64,000 bases of DNA from Oxalicibacterium flavum (GCF_014635065.1 NZ_BMCG01000002.1:558001-622000); one strand, 5' to 3'. Shown: positions 1-9,391, counted from the first letter of the stretch. Program-made: numbers and translations. The notes: a model not told the origin generated them from the sequence alone.

Positions 1-516
1 GAGAAGCAACCCCACAGCACCGTCGTCCTGCTGATCGTCACGCCGCAGGGACAGGCGATCTGGGGACATGCGGGAGATTCGCGGCTTTATCATTTCTCCG
101 GCCCGAACTGCACCACGCGCACCAGGGATCACACGTATCAGGCGCATCTGGCGGCGCAGCATCCCGATGGCAAAGTGCCGGCCGTTGCCCCGGAACAGGC
201 GCACATGCTGGTCAATTTCCTGGGCGGCAAGCCGATCGCGCCCGGCCTGACGATCGATCGGCGCGATGTGCTGCAGGCGGGGGATGCCTTCCTGCTCTGC
301 ACCGATGGCCTCTGGCAGTATTTCAAGGAAGCCGAACTGGGCGCGGCAATCGCGGCCCATTCGCCGCGCAAGGCCTGCGAAATGCTGATCGACAAGGCGC
401 GCATGCGGGCAAACGGCAGCAGAGCCGATAACTGCACGCTCGCCATCATCAAGTTCACGCCTCCGGACCCCACGGTGCGGGAATACACGGCAAAGACCAT
501 GCGCCGCGCCGTCTGA
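1..516 (+). CDS. PP2C-family Ser/Thr protein phosphatase, C-terminal part (5' end outside window)
   Basis: The frame is open from base 1 to the TGA at 514-516, so only the C-terminal 171 residues are present. Family motifs seen are HAGDSRLY (fragment residues 23-30, with a metal-binding Asp), GDAFLLCTDGLW (94-105, second Asp) and ADNC (142-145, third Asp). PPM/PP2C enzymes remove phosphate from Ser/Thr of proteins using Mn/Mg and act in the cytoplasm, usually opposite a Hanks-type kinase. No kinase is visible here; one could lie upstream of the window. All metal-site motifs in the visible part are intact, so it is probably active. Confidence 0.88.
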   Translation, partial: EKQPHSTVVLLIVTPQGQAIWGHAGDSRLYHFSGPNCTTRTRDHTYQAHLAAQHPDGKVPAVAPEQAHMLVNFLGGKPIAPGLTIDRRDVLQAGDAFLLCTDGLWQYFKEAELGAAIAAHSPRKACEMLIDKARMRANGSRADNCTLAIIKFTPPDPTVREYTAKTMRRAV

Positions 517-695
517 TGCCAGGATGATCATTTTCCATGTCTTGTCCGCATCACGTTATTTCAAGGAAACTCTTTTCGTTGCGAACCGGTCTCATCATCT
601 TGAGCCGCAGCACGGCAGGCATGGCATCCGCTCTCCATATAGATTAAATTGAACCGCGCAGACGATCCGCACTGCGCCACAGACCGGCAAACAAA

Positions 696-3536
696 GTGGC
701 CCTGAAAAATTCCTTTCTCCAGCGTTTCAATTTCGACAGCCTGCGCATCCGGCTGCTCGTGCTCGTGCTGCTGGCCATCATCCCGCCCGTGATTCTTACC
801 GTCTATGGCGCCTGGAAGGAGCGCCAGCAGGCGATCTCGATGGCCGAGGACAATCTTCAGCAACTGACGCAGCTGGCCGCCACCAGCGAGGCGCGCCTGC
901 TCGAAGGATCGCGGCAGCTGCTGAGCGTGCTATCCACCGTGCCGGAACTGCGCGGCAATCCGCGCACCTGCGAACGGTTCCTGGCCGGGGTGCAGAAACG
1001 CAACGAGGGCTACGTCAATTTCGGCCTCATCCAGTTGAACGGCGAGGTCACCTGCAGCGCCTACCCGCTGACGGAAAAGGTCAATCTCGCCAATCGGGAT
1101 TATTTCCAGCGTACCGTGGCCGAAGGTCGTTTCGTTGCAGGCGATTATGTGTTCGGCAACCGTACCCGCAAGCACGTCATCAATCTCGGCTATCCGGTGC
1201 TTTCCGCCAAGGGCGAAGTGGCCGCCGTGCTGTTCGCCTCCATCGACCTCAGCTATCTGGACCGTTTCGTCAGCGATATCGCGCTGCCCGCGGGCGCGGT
1301 CCTGATCACGGCAGACAGCCGTGGCACCATCATCGCGCGGCGGCCCGAACCGGAAAAATGGATAGGCACGCGTACCGCCCCCTCGCTGTTCGACGTCATG
1401 ATCAAGGTCGGCTTCGGCACCTCGGAACTGACGGATGCAGACGGCATCACGCGGCTCCACGCTTTCGCCCCGGTCGGCACTTCCGATATTTCCGGCTACA
1501 AGGTCAGTATCGGCATTCCGATGAGCGACATCGTGGCGCCCGCCAACCGCCTGCAGATGATGGAACTGGCAACCCTGGCGATCATTGCCCTGCTGGCGCT
1601 GGCAGCCGCCTGGTTCGTCGGCGACGTCATCATCCTGCGTCGGGTCAAGGCACTGGTGCGCACCGCCAACCAGATCGCGGCCGGCAACCTGCACGCGCGC
1701 ACCGGCATCCGCCACGGCAAGGAAGAAATCAGCCAGCTCGCGCGCGCCTTCGACACCATGGTGATCTCGCTGCAGCAGAACGAGGCCGACCGCGCACAGT
1801 CGGCGGCGGTGCTGTTCATGGAAAAGGAACGCGCGCAGGTCACGCTGGAATCGATTGCCGACGCCGTCATCACCACCGACCGCCGCGGCCATATCGAATA
1901 CATGAATCCGGTCGCGGAGCAGCTGACCGGCTGGACCAAGGCAGAAGCCGAAGGCCTGCCTTCGTCGGTGGTATTCCGCATCGTCAACGGCTTCACGCGC
2001 GAACCGGTCGCCAACCCGGTGGAAGCAGCGCTGGAGCTGCAGGACAGCGTGGAACTCAGCAAGGACACCGTGCTCTTGAGCCGCGACGGGCTCGAATATG
2101 CGGTGGAAGATTCGGCGGCACCGATCCGCGACCGCGACGGCCGTCTGACCGGCGTGGTGCTCGTATTCCACGACGTCACCGATTCGCGCAAGCTGGCGAT
2201 CCAGTTGTCGCACCAGGCCGCGCACGATCCGCTGACCGGCCTCTTCAACCGCCGCGAATTCGAACGCCGGCTCGGCCTTGCCATCGAGGGACTGGCGCGG
2301 CAGTCGCGCCAGCATGCGCTGCTCTATCTCGATCTCGACCAGTTCAAGATCGTCAACGATACCTGCGGCCACAGCGCCGGCGACGAACTGCTGCGCCAGA
2401 TCACGGCGCTGCTGCAACCGCTGGTGCGCGACAGCGATACGCTGGCGCGTCTCGGCGGCGACGAGTTCGGCGCCTTCCTCGAGAACTGCTCGCCGGAATC
2501 GGCCTCGCGCATCGCCGAGAAGCTGCGTCGCACCATCTGCGACTTCCAGTTCGTCTGGCAGGACAAGATCTTCCCGATCGGCGTCTCGATCGGTCTCGTC
2601 AACTTCAGCACCAACCAGTTGTCGCTGCCCGATCTGCTGAGCGCGGCCGATACCGCCTGCTACATGGCGAAGGATGCCGGCCGCAACCGCGTCCACATCT
2701 ATCATCCGGAAGACCACCTGGTTTCGCGCGAGGGCGAGGTCAAGTGGAACGAGCGGATCCAGAAGGCATTCGAAAACGACCGTTTCCGCCTGCTGTCGCA
2801 GCGCATCGTCAATCTGCGTCCGGGCGGCGACGAGCATCTGTTCGACGAACTCTGCCTGTACCTCGAAGACGACAACGGCAAGCTGATCCCGCCGTCCGCC
2901 TTCATTCCGGCCGCCGAACGCTATCATTTCATGCCGACCATCGACCGCTGGATCGTGCGCAACGCCTTCGAGCGGCATGCAGCCACGCTGCATGCGGCGG
3001 GCGGCATCGGCCATCACCTGCTGATGATGCGCATCTCGGGCACCTCGCTGGACGACGAACACTTCCTCGATTTCATCCACACCCAGTTCGACGAATTCGA
3101 TCTGCCCTACGAATCGATCTGCTTCGCGCTGGCGGAAACCACGGCCATCACCAACCTGACGCGTGCACTGGCGCTGATCGGTGCGCTCAAGCAGCGCGGC
3201 TGCCGCTTCGCGCTCGACGACTTCGGCAGCGGCATGTCGTCGTTCGCCTATCTGAAGCATCTGCACGTGGATTTCCTGAAGATCGACGGCAACTACATCA
3301 AGGGCATCACGACCGACCCGGTCGACTATGCCAAGGTCGAAGCCATCGAGCGCATTGCCACCGTGATGGGACTGAAGACCATCGCACAGAAGGTCGACGA
3401 TCCGGAAACGCTGACCCAGTTGCAGCACATCGGCATCAGCTATGCACAGGGTGCAGTGATCGGTGCCGCCACCCTGTTCTATCCGCCTGTGGCAGCTAAC
3501 AACGTCATCGACATCCCACAAGCAAAAACGGCCTGA
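696..3536 (+). CDS. membrane dCache-HAMP-PAS-GGDEF-EAL protein with a degenerate EAL domain
   Basis: A 946-residue c-di-GMP signalling protein. It has TM1 at about 17-38, a periplasmic dCache-like sensor at about 40-285, TM2 at about 289-313, HAMP at about 311-365, PAS at about 378-500, GGDEF at about 508-668 and an EAL-like domain at about 684-935. The start is GTG at 696: an in-frame TAA at 645-647 leaves no better start. The cyclase motif GGDEF (about 587-591) is intact. The EAL domain reads ELC at 718-720. By alignment to canonical EAL proteins the Asn of VNLS is Arg779, the first Glu of ExTE is Ala811, and the Glu of AEGVE is Gln898. DDFGSG and the following KID motif remain. I infer a functional diguanylate cyclase with a phosphodiesterase-dead, possibly regulatory, EAL domain. 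Confidence 0.92.
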   Translation: MALKNSFLQRFNFDSLRIRLLVLVLLAIIPPVILTVYGAWKERQQAISMAEDNLQQLTQLAATSEARLLEGSRQLLSVLSTVPELRGNPRTCERFLAGVQKRNEGYVNFGLIQLNGEVTCSAYPLTEKVNLANRDYFQRTVAEGRFVAGDYVFGNRTRKHVINLGYPVLSAKGEVAAVLFASIDLSYLDRFVSDIALPAGAVLITADSRGTIIARRPEPEKWIGTRTAPSLFDVMIKVGFGTSELTDADGITRLHAFAPVGTSDISGYKVSIGIPMSDIVAPANRLQMMELATLAIIALLALAAAWFVGDVIILRRVKALVRTANQIAAGNLHARTGIRHGKEEISQLARAFDTMVISLQQNEADRAQSAAVLFMEKERAQVTLESIADAVITTDRRGHIEYMNPVAEQLTGWTKAEAEGLPSSVVFRIVNGFTREPVANPVEAALELQDSVELSKDTVLLSRDGLEYAVEDSAAPIRDRDGRLTGVVLVFHDVTDSRKLAIQLSHQAAHDPLTGLFNRREFERRLGLAIEGLARQSRQHALLYLDLDQFKIVNDTCGHSAGDELLRQITALLQPLVRDSDTLARLGGDEFGAFLENCSPESASRIAEKLRRTICDFQFVWQDKIFPIGVSIGLVNFSTNQLSLPDLLSAADTACYMAKDAGRNRVHIYHPEDHLVSREGEVKWNERIQKAFENDRFRLLSQRIVNLRPGGDEHLFDELCLYLEDDNGKLIPPSAFIPAAERYHFMPTIDRWIVRNAFERHAATLHAAGGIGHHLLMMRISGTSLDDEHFLDFIHTQFDEFDLPYESICFALAETTAITNLTRALALIGALKQRGCRFALDDFGSGMSSFAYLKHLHVDFLKIDGNYIKGITTDPVDYAKVEAIERIATVMGLKTIAQKVDDPETLTQLQHIGISYAQGAVIGAATLFYPPVAANNVIDIPQAKTA

Positions 3537-3550
3537 CGGCCGTTTTTTTT
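3524..3550. terminator. bidirectional intrinsic terminator
   Basis: A 10-bp stem (AAAAACGGCC / GGCCGTTTTT) with a TGAC loop is followed by eight T's. The loop contains the stop codon of the upstream GGDEF-EAL gene. On the minus strand the same hairpin also ends in a T-run, so it can serve the convergent DUF883 gene too. Confidence 0.85.
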
Positions 3551-3588
3551 GGAACATCATGGCGCACCGAATGCGCCGCTGGTCATGC

Positions 3589-3888
3589 TTACTTGCGCGA
3601 GAACAGCACGCCGAGCACCAGACCGACACCCGCCGAAATCGCCACCGCGCGCCATGGATTCTGGTGCACGTAATCATCCGTGGTGGCTGCCACTTCCTTG
3701 GTGCGTGCCGCAGCCACGGTCGGAACCTCGCGCGCAGCTGCCAGTGCCGACTGGAACAGCTCGGCGCACTTGGTGCTGAGCTCGTTCGCCTTTTCCTCCG
3801 CTGCCGCCTGCGCATCGCGTGCGAGTGCCTTGGCATCCTTCTCAAGGTTCTTCACATCGTCCGCCAGGTCTTCGACTTTTGCATTCAT
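3589..3888 (-). CDS. DUF883 (ElaB/YqjD/YgaM) family membrane-anchored protein
   Basis: A 99-residue protein. The first three quarters is a charged, Ala-rich helix (VEDLADDVKNLEKDAKALA...). A C-terminal membrane anchor with Gly repeats (AISAGVGLVLGVLFSRK) follows a QNPWRAV motif. This is the ElaB/YqjD layout, tail-anchored inner-membrane proteins that in E. coli bind ribosomes in stationary phase. AAGGAG lies 6 nt before the ATG at 3888; another ATG at 3891 is only 3 nt from it and less likely. It is followed by a bidirectional terminator, and the PA2169-like stress gene lies upstream on the same strand. The ribosome-binding role here is only inferred. Confidence 0.85.
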   Translation of the reverse strand: MNAKVEDLADDVKNLEKDAKALARDAQAAAEEKANELSTKCAELFQSALAAAREVPTVAAARTKEVAATTDDYVHQNPWRAVAISAGVGLVLGVLFSRK

Positions 3889-3966
3889 CATTGACTCCTT
3901 TTCACAATAAATGACCGGACGCCCGCTTCTTTCGGAAGACAGGCGGCCGGTCTCACAAAACAACGA

Positions 3967-4422
3967 TCAAAGCGAAGCGACGCGGCTGCGGTCACGCAGC
4001 TTCTTGACCACGTCGTGGTTTTGCAGCACGCCCTGGAACTGGCGTTCCACAACCGCCTTCACATCCAGCGGCAGCGGTTTTTCCAGCGCCTCGCGATAGC
4101 TGCGCACGGCCACATCCTCGCCGCGTTCGCATTCATTGAGAATGGCTTCGTCATCCTTGCCCATGATGGCCGACTTGATATCGACCCAGCGGCGATGCAG
4201 GGTGCCGCTGAGGCTGCCCTTGGTTTCCGGCGTACCGCCATGGGCGATGACCAGCCCCTTCAGTTCCTGCGCCGCTGCCGCACAACCGGCTGCCAGCGTC
4301 AGGAAAGGCTGCTTGAACTGACCGTCGCTGATATCTTCTGCACAAGTCTTGAAGCCCAGCTCGCCATCCTTGCAGGTTTCAATCAGGTCGTTGAGAGTGG
4401 AGATCACGTCTTCGTTTTTCAT
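3967..4422 (-). CDS. PA2169-type four-helix-bundle protein (DUF2383)
   Basis: A 151-residue soluble helical protein beginning MKNEDVISTLNDLIETCKDG and containing GFKTCAEDI and ERGEDVAVRSYREAL, typical of the PA2169/DUF2383 ferritin-like bundle family. The family often sits among general-stress genes, and its biochemical role is not established. The start at 4422 is chosen for AAAGGAAG just upstream; the frame runs further 5' but that part looks unlike protein. It lies 78 bp upstream of the DUF883 gene on the same strand, so co-expression is plausible. Confidence 0.82.
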   Translation of the reverse strand: MKNEDVISTLNDLIETCKDGELGFKTCAEDISDGQFKQPFLTLAAGCAAAAQELKGLVIAHGGTPETKGSLSGTLHRRWVDIKSAIMGKDDEAILNECERGEDVAVRSYREALEKPLPLDVKAVVERQFQGVLQNHDVVKKLRDRSRVASL

Positions 4423-4775
4423 GTCGCTTCCTTTCGAGAGTTTGCCCGGTCCGCCTGCGCGGACTGGCAAAAGGTTCGTGGGGCCCGGCCGGAACAGAAG
4501 TACCCTGCCAGCAACGGATTTCTGAAGAAGCATGCGCATCGAAAGACACGCCAACAGTGAAAACCACTATGCTACAAAGCCCCTGCTGCCTCTGTTCGAC
4601 AACACACATTCGGCCGCGCCAAAGGTTGCCTGCTGGGCACCACAGTTAAGGAAGATTTACATTCGCGCCCCGCGTAATATCATGCGTCACGGTACAATCG
4701 CGCAAGCCTCATTCATTTCCCAATGGAAACTTTCATACATCCCGCGTCACTACCGGCCTCGGCGCACCGGTAAGA
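4423..4775. other. intergenic region between divergent genes
   Basis: A stretch of 353 bases separates the PA2169-like gene (minus) from the MHYT gene (plus). It must carry both promoters. I see no convincing operator, hairpin or RNA gene in it. Confidence 0.5.
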
Positions 4776-6902
4776 TTGATTTCCCCGTCCACGCCGCTTT
4801 TCTCCGACACCGCTTCCATGTTGACCGCGCATCATGATTTGCTTCTCGTGGCAATCTCCATTCTGGTTGCCTTTCTCGCCTCCTATACGGCGCTCGACAT
4901 GGCTGCGCGCATCCACTCCACCACGCCCAGAGCAGCCATGCTCTGGCTGGCCGGTGGTTCGGTCGCGATGGGAATCGGTATCTGGTCCATGCATTTCGTC
5001 GGCATGCTGGCATTTCGCCTGCCGATTTCACTCGGCTACGACATCGGCCTCACCCTGCTGTCGCTGCTGATCGCCATCATTGCCTCCGCCTTTGCCCTGT
5101 GGCGTGTCAATCAGCCGCAGCTATCGTGGCGACAATTGGGCGCAAGCGCACTCCTGATGGGTTCCGGCATTGCCGCCATGCATTACACCGGCATGGCGGC
5201 AATGCGCATGACACCCGGCATCGAGTACGATCCCTTGCTCTTCGCCCTGTCGGTCCTGATCGCCGTCGCCGCTTCCGGTGCCGCCATCTGGATCGCCTTC
5301 AAACTGCGCAGGAATACGCCGCACGTGCTGATCACACGTATCGCCGCAGCGCTGGTCATGGGACTGGCCATCAGCGGCATGCACTACACCGGCATGCAAG
5401 CGGCGAGTTTTCCGATCGGCAGCATCTGCGGCGCGGCGACCGCCGGCGTTACGCCTGGCTGGCTGGCGCTGGTGGTGATCATCGTCACGCTCGCGGTGCT
5501 GGCGATCGCCCTGCTCACCTCGGTGCTCGATGCGCGGCTCGAGTCACAGACCAGCCTGCTGGCCCGTTCGCTGGCCGTCGCCAATCAGGAACTGGTGCAG
5601 CAGGCGCTGCAGGACAACCTGACCAAGCTGCCGAACCGCACCCTGCTCGAGGATCGACTCGACCAGATGCTGCACAAGGCCGTGCGCATGCAGACGCGCT
5701 TTGCACTGATGTTCATCGATCTCGACGGCTTCAAGGCCATCAACGACTCGCTCGGCCATCATGTCGGCGATCTGCTGCTGGTCGAGGTCGCGCAACGCAT
5801 CAAGCACGACATCCGCGGCCAGGACACCGCAGCCCGGCTCGGCGGCGACGAGTTCGTGGTGCTGATCGAGGTACGCGATCCGGAAGACGCGGCAACCGTG
5901 GCCGACAAGCTCTGCAATGCCATCGGCGAACCCTTCCACATACAGAATCATCCGCTGACCGTGTCTGCCAGCATCGGCATCTCGATCTATCCCGAGGATG
6001 GACGTACCGCGCATGAGCTACTGGTCAATGCCGACGCCGCGATGTATCACACCAAGGGCAGCGGTCGCAATGGCTACCATTTCTTCGAAGCCTCGATGAA
6101 TACCAATGCGCACAATCAGCTCCAATTGATTCAGGACCTGCGCCATGCGCTCAAGCACGGCGAATTCCGGCTCCATTACCAACCCAAGCATAACGCACCG
6201 GACAACAGCATCATCGGCGTCGAGGCGCTGCTGCGCTGGCAGCATCCGACACGCGGCCTGCTGGCCCCGGCCGACTTCATTGCGGTGGCGGAAAAGACCG
6301 GATTGATCGTCCCCATCGGCGACTGGGTGCTGGACGAGGCATGCCGGCAGATGCGCGAATGGCGCGACCAGGGCTACACCAACTGGAAGATGTCGGTCAA
6401 TCTGTCCGCGGTGCAGTTCACCAACGGCCATCTGACCGATCACGTCGCAGCCACATTGAAGAAATACGAACTGCCGCCACAGAGCCTGATGCTGGAAGTG
6501 ACGGAGTCAACCGCCATGCAGGACGTCGAGGCGAGCATGACGATCCTTACCGAACTGGCCGTGCTGGGTGTCGATATTTCGATCGACGACTTTGGCACCG
6601 GCTATTCGAGTCTGCTCTATCTGAAGCGCCTGCCCGCCTGCGAGCTCAAGATCGACCGCGGTTTCATCAAGAACCTCGCACAGAATGCCGACGATGCGTC
6701 GATCGTGTCGGCCATCGTGGCGCTTGGCCACTCACTGAACCTGAATATCGTGGCCGAAGGCGTGGAAACCGAAAAGCAGCAGGCGCTGCTCAAGTCCCTG
6801 GGTTGCGACACGCTGCAAGGCTATCTGCTGGGACGGCCGATGGAGCCTTCCCAACTCATGCGACAGATGAAGAACGCGGCATGGCTCCCTTCCGGAGCAT
6901 GA
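4776..6902 (+). CDS. MHYT-GGDEF-EAL bifunctional c-di-GMP protein
   Basis: A 708-residue integral membrane regulator. The N-terminal about 250 residues form a seven-helix MHYT sensor with repeats MHFVGM, MHYTGMAAM and MHYTGMQAA, a proposed metal-linked O2/CO/NO sensor. GGDEF follows at about 270-430 (RLGGDEF intact) and EAL at about 445-700. All usual phosphodiesterase motifs are present: GVEALLRW, VNLSAVQF, LEVTES, DDFGTGYSSL, KIDRGFI and AEGVET. It may therefore both make and degrade c-di-GMP. The start is TTG 4776 behind a weak purine-rich GGTAAGA; ATG 4818 (MLTAHHD) is the alternative and would lose 14 residues before the first helix. Confidence 0.93.
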   Translation: MISPSTPLFSDTASMLTAHHDLLLVAISILVAFLASYTALDMAARIHSTTPRAAMLWLAGGSVAMGIGIWSMHFVGMLAFRLPISLGYDIGLTLLSLLIAIIASAFALWRVNQPQLSWRQLGASALLMGSGIAAMHYTGMAAMRMTPGIEYDPLLFALSVLIAVAASGAAIWIAFKLRRNTPHVLITRIAAALVMGLAISGMHYTGMQAASFPIGSICGAATAGVTPGWLALVVIIVTLAVLAIALLTSVLDARLESQTSLLARSLAVANQELVQQALQDNLTKLPNRTLLEDRLDQMLHKAVRMQTRFALMFIDLDGFKAINDSLGHHVGDLLLVEVAQRIKHDIRGQDTAARLGGDEFVVLIEVRDPEDAATVADKLCNAIGEPFHIQNHPLTVSASIGISIYPEDGRTAHELLVNADAAMYHTKGSGRNGYHFFEASMNTNAHNQLQLIQDLRHALKHGEFRLHYQPKHNAPDNSIIGVEALLRWQHPTRGLLAPADFIAVAEKTGLIVPIGDWVLDEACRQMREWRDQGYTNWKMSVNLSAVQFTNGHLTDHVAATLKKYELPPQSLMLEVTESTAMQDVEASMTILTELAVLGVDISIDDFGTGYSSLLYLKRLPACELKIDRGFIKNLAQNADDASIVSAIVALGHSLNLNIVAEGVETEKQQALLKSLGCDTLQGYLLGRPMEPSQLMRQMKNAAWLPSGA

Positions 6903-6924
6903 ACCTGTCTGGCGGCGCCAGCGC

Positions 6925-7146
6925 TCAACGCGCGCACACCATGTCATGCCCGGGAGCCGTACCTGCATGCCAGGACTCATGCAAGGCGATATAGATGCCG
7001 AAATCCGCGCGCTGCGCCTGGTGCGCAACATCGACCGCCACCGCTTCCGGAACGACCGGCGACCATGCCACGATGACGGCTACCGCAAACATGCACAACA
7101 ACAGAACAGCCGCCCCTGCCAGATAAGCGGAACGCATTGCCTTCAC
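6925..7146 (-). CDS. small membrane protein of unknown function
   Basis: A 73-residue ORF with one strong N-terminal hydrophobic segment (AGAAVLLLCMFAVAVIVAW) and a short hydrophilic tail. I do not recognise a family. It is supported by GGGAGG five bases before a GTG start at 7146; ATG 7137 is possible but too far from the SD. It lies alone, tail-to-tail with the MHYT gene and upstream of nothing obvious. Confidence 0.45.
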   Translation of the reverse strand: MKAMRSAYLAGAAVLLLCMFAVAVIVAWSPVVPEAVAVDVAHQAQRADFGIYIALHESWHAGTAPGHDMVCAR

Positions 7147-7239
7147 AGCAACCTCCCTGTCCGGATTGTTCCTGATGAAATCCTACTCCGGCTGTCGGTG
7201 TGATCTGTGCGTTACGTCACCTAACTTTCCCGGACGAAA

Positions 7240-7272
7240 ACAAAAAGGGACTTGCATGATGGCAAGTCCCTT
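7240..7272 (-). terminator. intrinsic terminator after pssA
   Basis: An 11-bp perfect stem (AAGGGACTTGC at 7245-7255 with GCAAGTCCCTT at 7262-7272), a 6-base loop, then TTTTTGTTTT reading on the minus strand, 20 bp past the pssA stop. Confidence 0.85.
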
Positions 7273-7291
7273 CAGCAAACGATAGGCCGCG

Positions 7292-8173
7292 TCAGTGTTC
7301 GTCGGGCGCTTCCGGCTTGGTCTGCACGATGCTGACCGGACGTCCCTTGGCCCAGCGCCAGAAATAGACGCCGTAGCCCGACAGGCCATACAGCACGAAC
7401 AGGCCGAACAATACCTTGGGCGGATCACTCGAGATCGCGACGAAAGCCAGCACGATCAGGAACACCGCGATGAACGGTACCGACTTGCGGTAGTTGATGT
7501 CCTTGAAGCTGTAGAACGGTACGTTGGTCACCATCGTCAACCCCGCGTAGAGCGTGATGATCCATGCCGGCACGCTGAGTTCGGGGCCGGCGTAGCCGAG
7601 GTCTTGCATGAGCCAGATGAAGCCCGCCACCAGCGCTGCGGCCGCCGGGCTAGGCAATCCCTGGAAATAGCGCTTGTCGACCACCTGGATGTTGGTGTTG
7701 AAGCGCGCAAGCCGCAAGGCGCCACCCGCACAATAGACGAAAGCGGCCAGCCAGCCCAGCTTGCCCAGATCATGCAGCGCCCATTCATAGACCACCAGCG
7801 CCGGCGCCGCACCGAACGAGACCATGTCGGCCAGGCTGTCGTACTGCGCGCCGAACTCGCTCTGCGTATTTGTCAGGCGCGCCACACGGCCATCGATCGC
7901 ATCGAGCAGCATGGCCGCGAAGATCGCGATCGCGGCATTCTCGAACTGCTGGCCCATCGCCATCACGATCGCATAGAAGCCGCAGAACAGGCCGGCAGTG
8001 GTGAAGGCATTCGGCAGCAGGTAGATGCCGCGCCGGCGCGCGCGTGGCGGCAGAAGCGTTTCCTCCGCTTTGACCTCACGCACGACATGATTGGTGCGTG
8101 CGAGTTTGCCCAGAGGACGCGGCTTGACATGAGGAGAGGGTTTCTTCGCCTTGCGACGATTGAAGCTGGACAT
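7292..8173 (-). CDS. pssA: CDP-diacylglycerol-serine O-phosphatidyltransferase
   Basis: A 293-residue inner-membrane enzyme that makes phosphatidylserine from CDP-diacylglycerol and serine, the first step to phosphatidylethanolamine. The CDP-alcohol phosphotransferase signature is complete (DG-x2-AR-x8-G-x3-D-x3-D; seen as DGRVAR...GAQYDSLAD). A basic N-terminal stretch of about 45 residues precedes the first of several TM helices. In related bacteria pssA follows ilvC with psd; here psd is absent and a SIMPL gene lies between. A terminator closes the gene. Confidence 0.93.
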   Translation of the reverse strand: MSSFNRRKAKKPSPHVKPRPLGKLARTNHVVREVKAEETLLPPRARRRGIYLLPNAFTTAGLFCGFYAIVMAMGQQFENAAIAIFAAMLLDAIDGRVARLTNTQSEFGAQYDSLADMVSFGAAPALVVYEWALHDLGKLGWLAAFVYCAGGALRLARFNTNIQVVDKRYFQGLPSPAAAALVAGFIWLMQDLGYAGPELSVPAWIITLYAGLTMVTNVPFYSFKDINYRKSVPFIAVFLIVLAFVAISSDPPKVLFGLFVLYGLSGYGVYFWRWAKGRPVSIVQTKPEAPDEH

Positions 8174-8284
8174 GCGAGTTCCGCTGAGAAGGTGGCGCGT
8201 TGAGGATGAAAATCAGGATGCGTAGTGTAGCAGACACTCTTCCAATCTCTTGCCTTTCGCAAACTCGCGCAGCACAACGCCAGC

Positions 8285-8320
8285 AAAAAGGGCACCGCCG
8301 TCCCATGACAGGCGATGCCC
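8285..8320 (-). terminator. intrinsic terminator after the SIMPL gene
   Basis: The stem GGGCATCGCC / GGCGGTGCCC (one G-T pair, 8290-8299 with 8311-8320) is followed on the minus strand by TTTTT, 43 bp past the stop of the SIMPL gene. Confidence 0.7.
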
Positions 8321-8362
8321 CTCCATATCCCGATGCCGCCCTGCCAGGACGGCATGTTTTTC

Positions 8363-9121
8363 TCAGCGGAAGCGCACCTTGCCAACCACGCGCATCGTCA
8401 ACGTGGTTTCGCCAGGTTCGAAACTTGGCTCCTCGACCTGCGGCGCGCCATCGGCCACCATGGCCGCACGCATCATCTTGGGTGCGGCAGCTTCCTGCGC
8501 ATAGTTGCCCGAACCTTCGAAGTCGACCGTATCGAGCACGGCATCAGCCGGGTTGCGGCCCATGGCGCGCGCAATGGCGACGATGCGCTCGTTCAGGTTG
8601 CGGTAGGTCGCTTCGATGCGCTGTGCATCGAGCTTGCGCGTGGTCTCATCGGTCAGGCCGAACTGCAGGCCGTTCAGCGCCAGCACACCCTGCGCAGCCG
8701 CCACCGTTTTCGGCAGGCCAGTCAGATTGGTGGTCTTCACGTCCAGATACTGGCCGACGCGCCAGCCGACGATCTGGCGCTGCTTGCTCGTGCTGCGCGG
8801 CTGAGGCTGTTCATCCGCATACACCGCATACGTGTAATAACCACGCGTGCTCAACACGGCATTCGGATCCTGCTTGCGCACGATATCCATGCCCTGCCTC
8901 ATCTTCTGATTGACGCGGGACGCTGCTGCCGCCTTGTCCTTGTCCTGCTCCTCGATGGTCAGCGTCAGTACCGCCTGATCGTTCGCATGCTTGACTTCGC
9001 CATAGGCAGGCACGATCACCAGGGTACCGCTGGTCTGCACCGGTGCCGGCACCTGCGCAATGGCGGCGGCACCTGCGGTGGCGCACAACAGGCCGACGAA
9101 TAGGGTTTTGAGTCGTGACAT
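8363..9121 (-). CDS. SIMPL/DUF541 domain periplasmic protein
   Basis: A 252-residue exported protein. It has a signal peptide (MSRLKTLFVGLLCATAGAAAIAQ, cleavage after about residue 22) followed by a SIMPL (DUF541) domain with the conserved start GTLVIVPAYGEV and the internal NLNERIVAIARAMGRNPADA block. E. coli YggE is the best-known relative, linked to oxidative stress tolerance; the function is otherwise unclear. The start ATG 9121 has GGAG seven bases upstream. It lies between the duplicated ilvC tail and pssA and has its own terminator. Confidence 0.85.
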   Translation of the reverse strand: MSRLKTLFVGLLCATAGAAAIAQVPAPVQTSGTLVIVPAYGEVKHANDQAVLTLTIEEQDKDKAAAASRVNQKMRQGMDIVRKQDPNAVLSTRGYYTYAVYADEQPQPRSTSKQRQIVGWRVGQYLDVKTTNLTGLPKTVAAAQGVLALNGLQFGLTDETTRKLDAQRIEATYRNLNERIVAIARAMGRNPADAVLDTVDFEGSGNYAQEAAAPKMMRAAMVADGAPQVEEPSFEPGETTLTMRVVGKVRFR

Positions 9122-9254
9122 CGTGATCTCCGTAAGTATGATGATGATCGAAGGCGGCATCTGCCGCTGCGTGGATGAGACACGAATCGCAAGGGAATAG
9201 TTCTTTCCCGAAAGGAAAGACGGCTCCAGTTTAGTGCAAGCAAATGTAAAAACG

Positions 9255-9391
9255 AAAAGCCACGCAAGTGCGTGGCTTTTCGTCCGAGCGCTGTGTTCGC
9301 TTGCAAGCGAACACAGCATGATGCCCTACTGCTTTCGAAATGAATTAGTTCTTCGTTTGATCGACGAGTTTGTTCTTGGCGATCCAAGGCA
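9255..9391 (-). repeat. second copy of the ilvC 3' end plus terminator (duplication remnant)
   Basis: Bases 9255-9326 are identical to 9406-9477 (offset 151), and about 9346-9391 match 9494-9539 (offset 148). On the minus strand the latter part encodes [14 protein letters not shown] and a stop, the last 14 residues of IlvC. The unit holds two perfect palindromes: 9255-9280 (terminator-like, AAAAGCCACGCA.. stem) and 9290-9317 (28 bp). The middle 20 bases differ between copies. It is not translated as a gene. Confidence 0.9.

Noticed and set aside
930-3845. 971-codon open frame antisense to the first GGDEF-EAL gene
   Set aside because: Low-complexity His/Arg/Asp-rich translation with no motif; it is the mirror of a high-GC coding gene with strong third-position bias.
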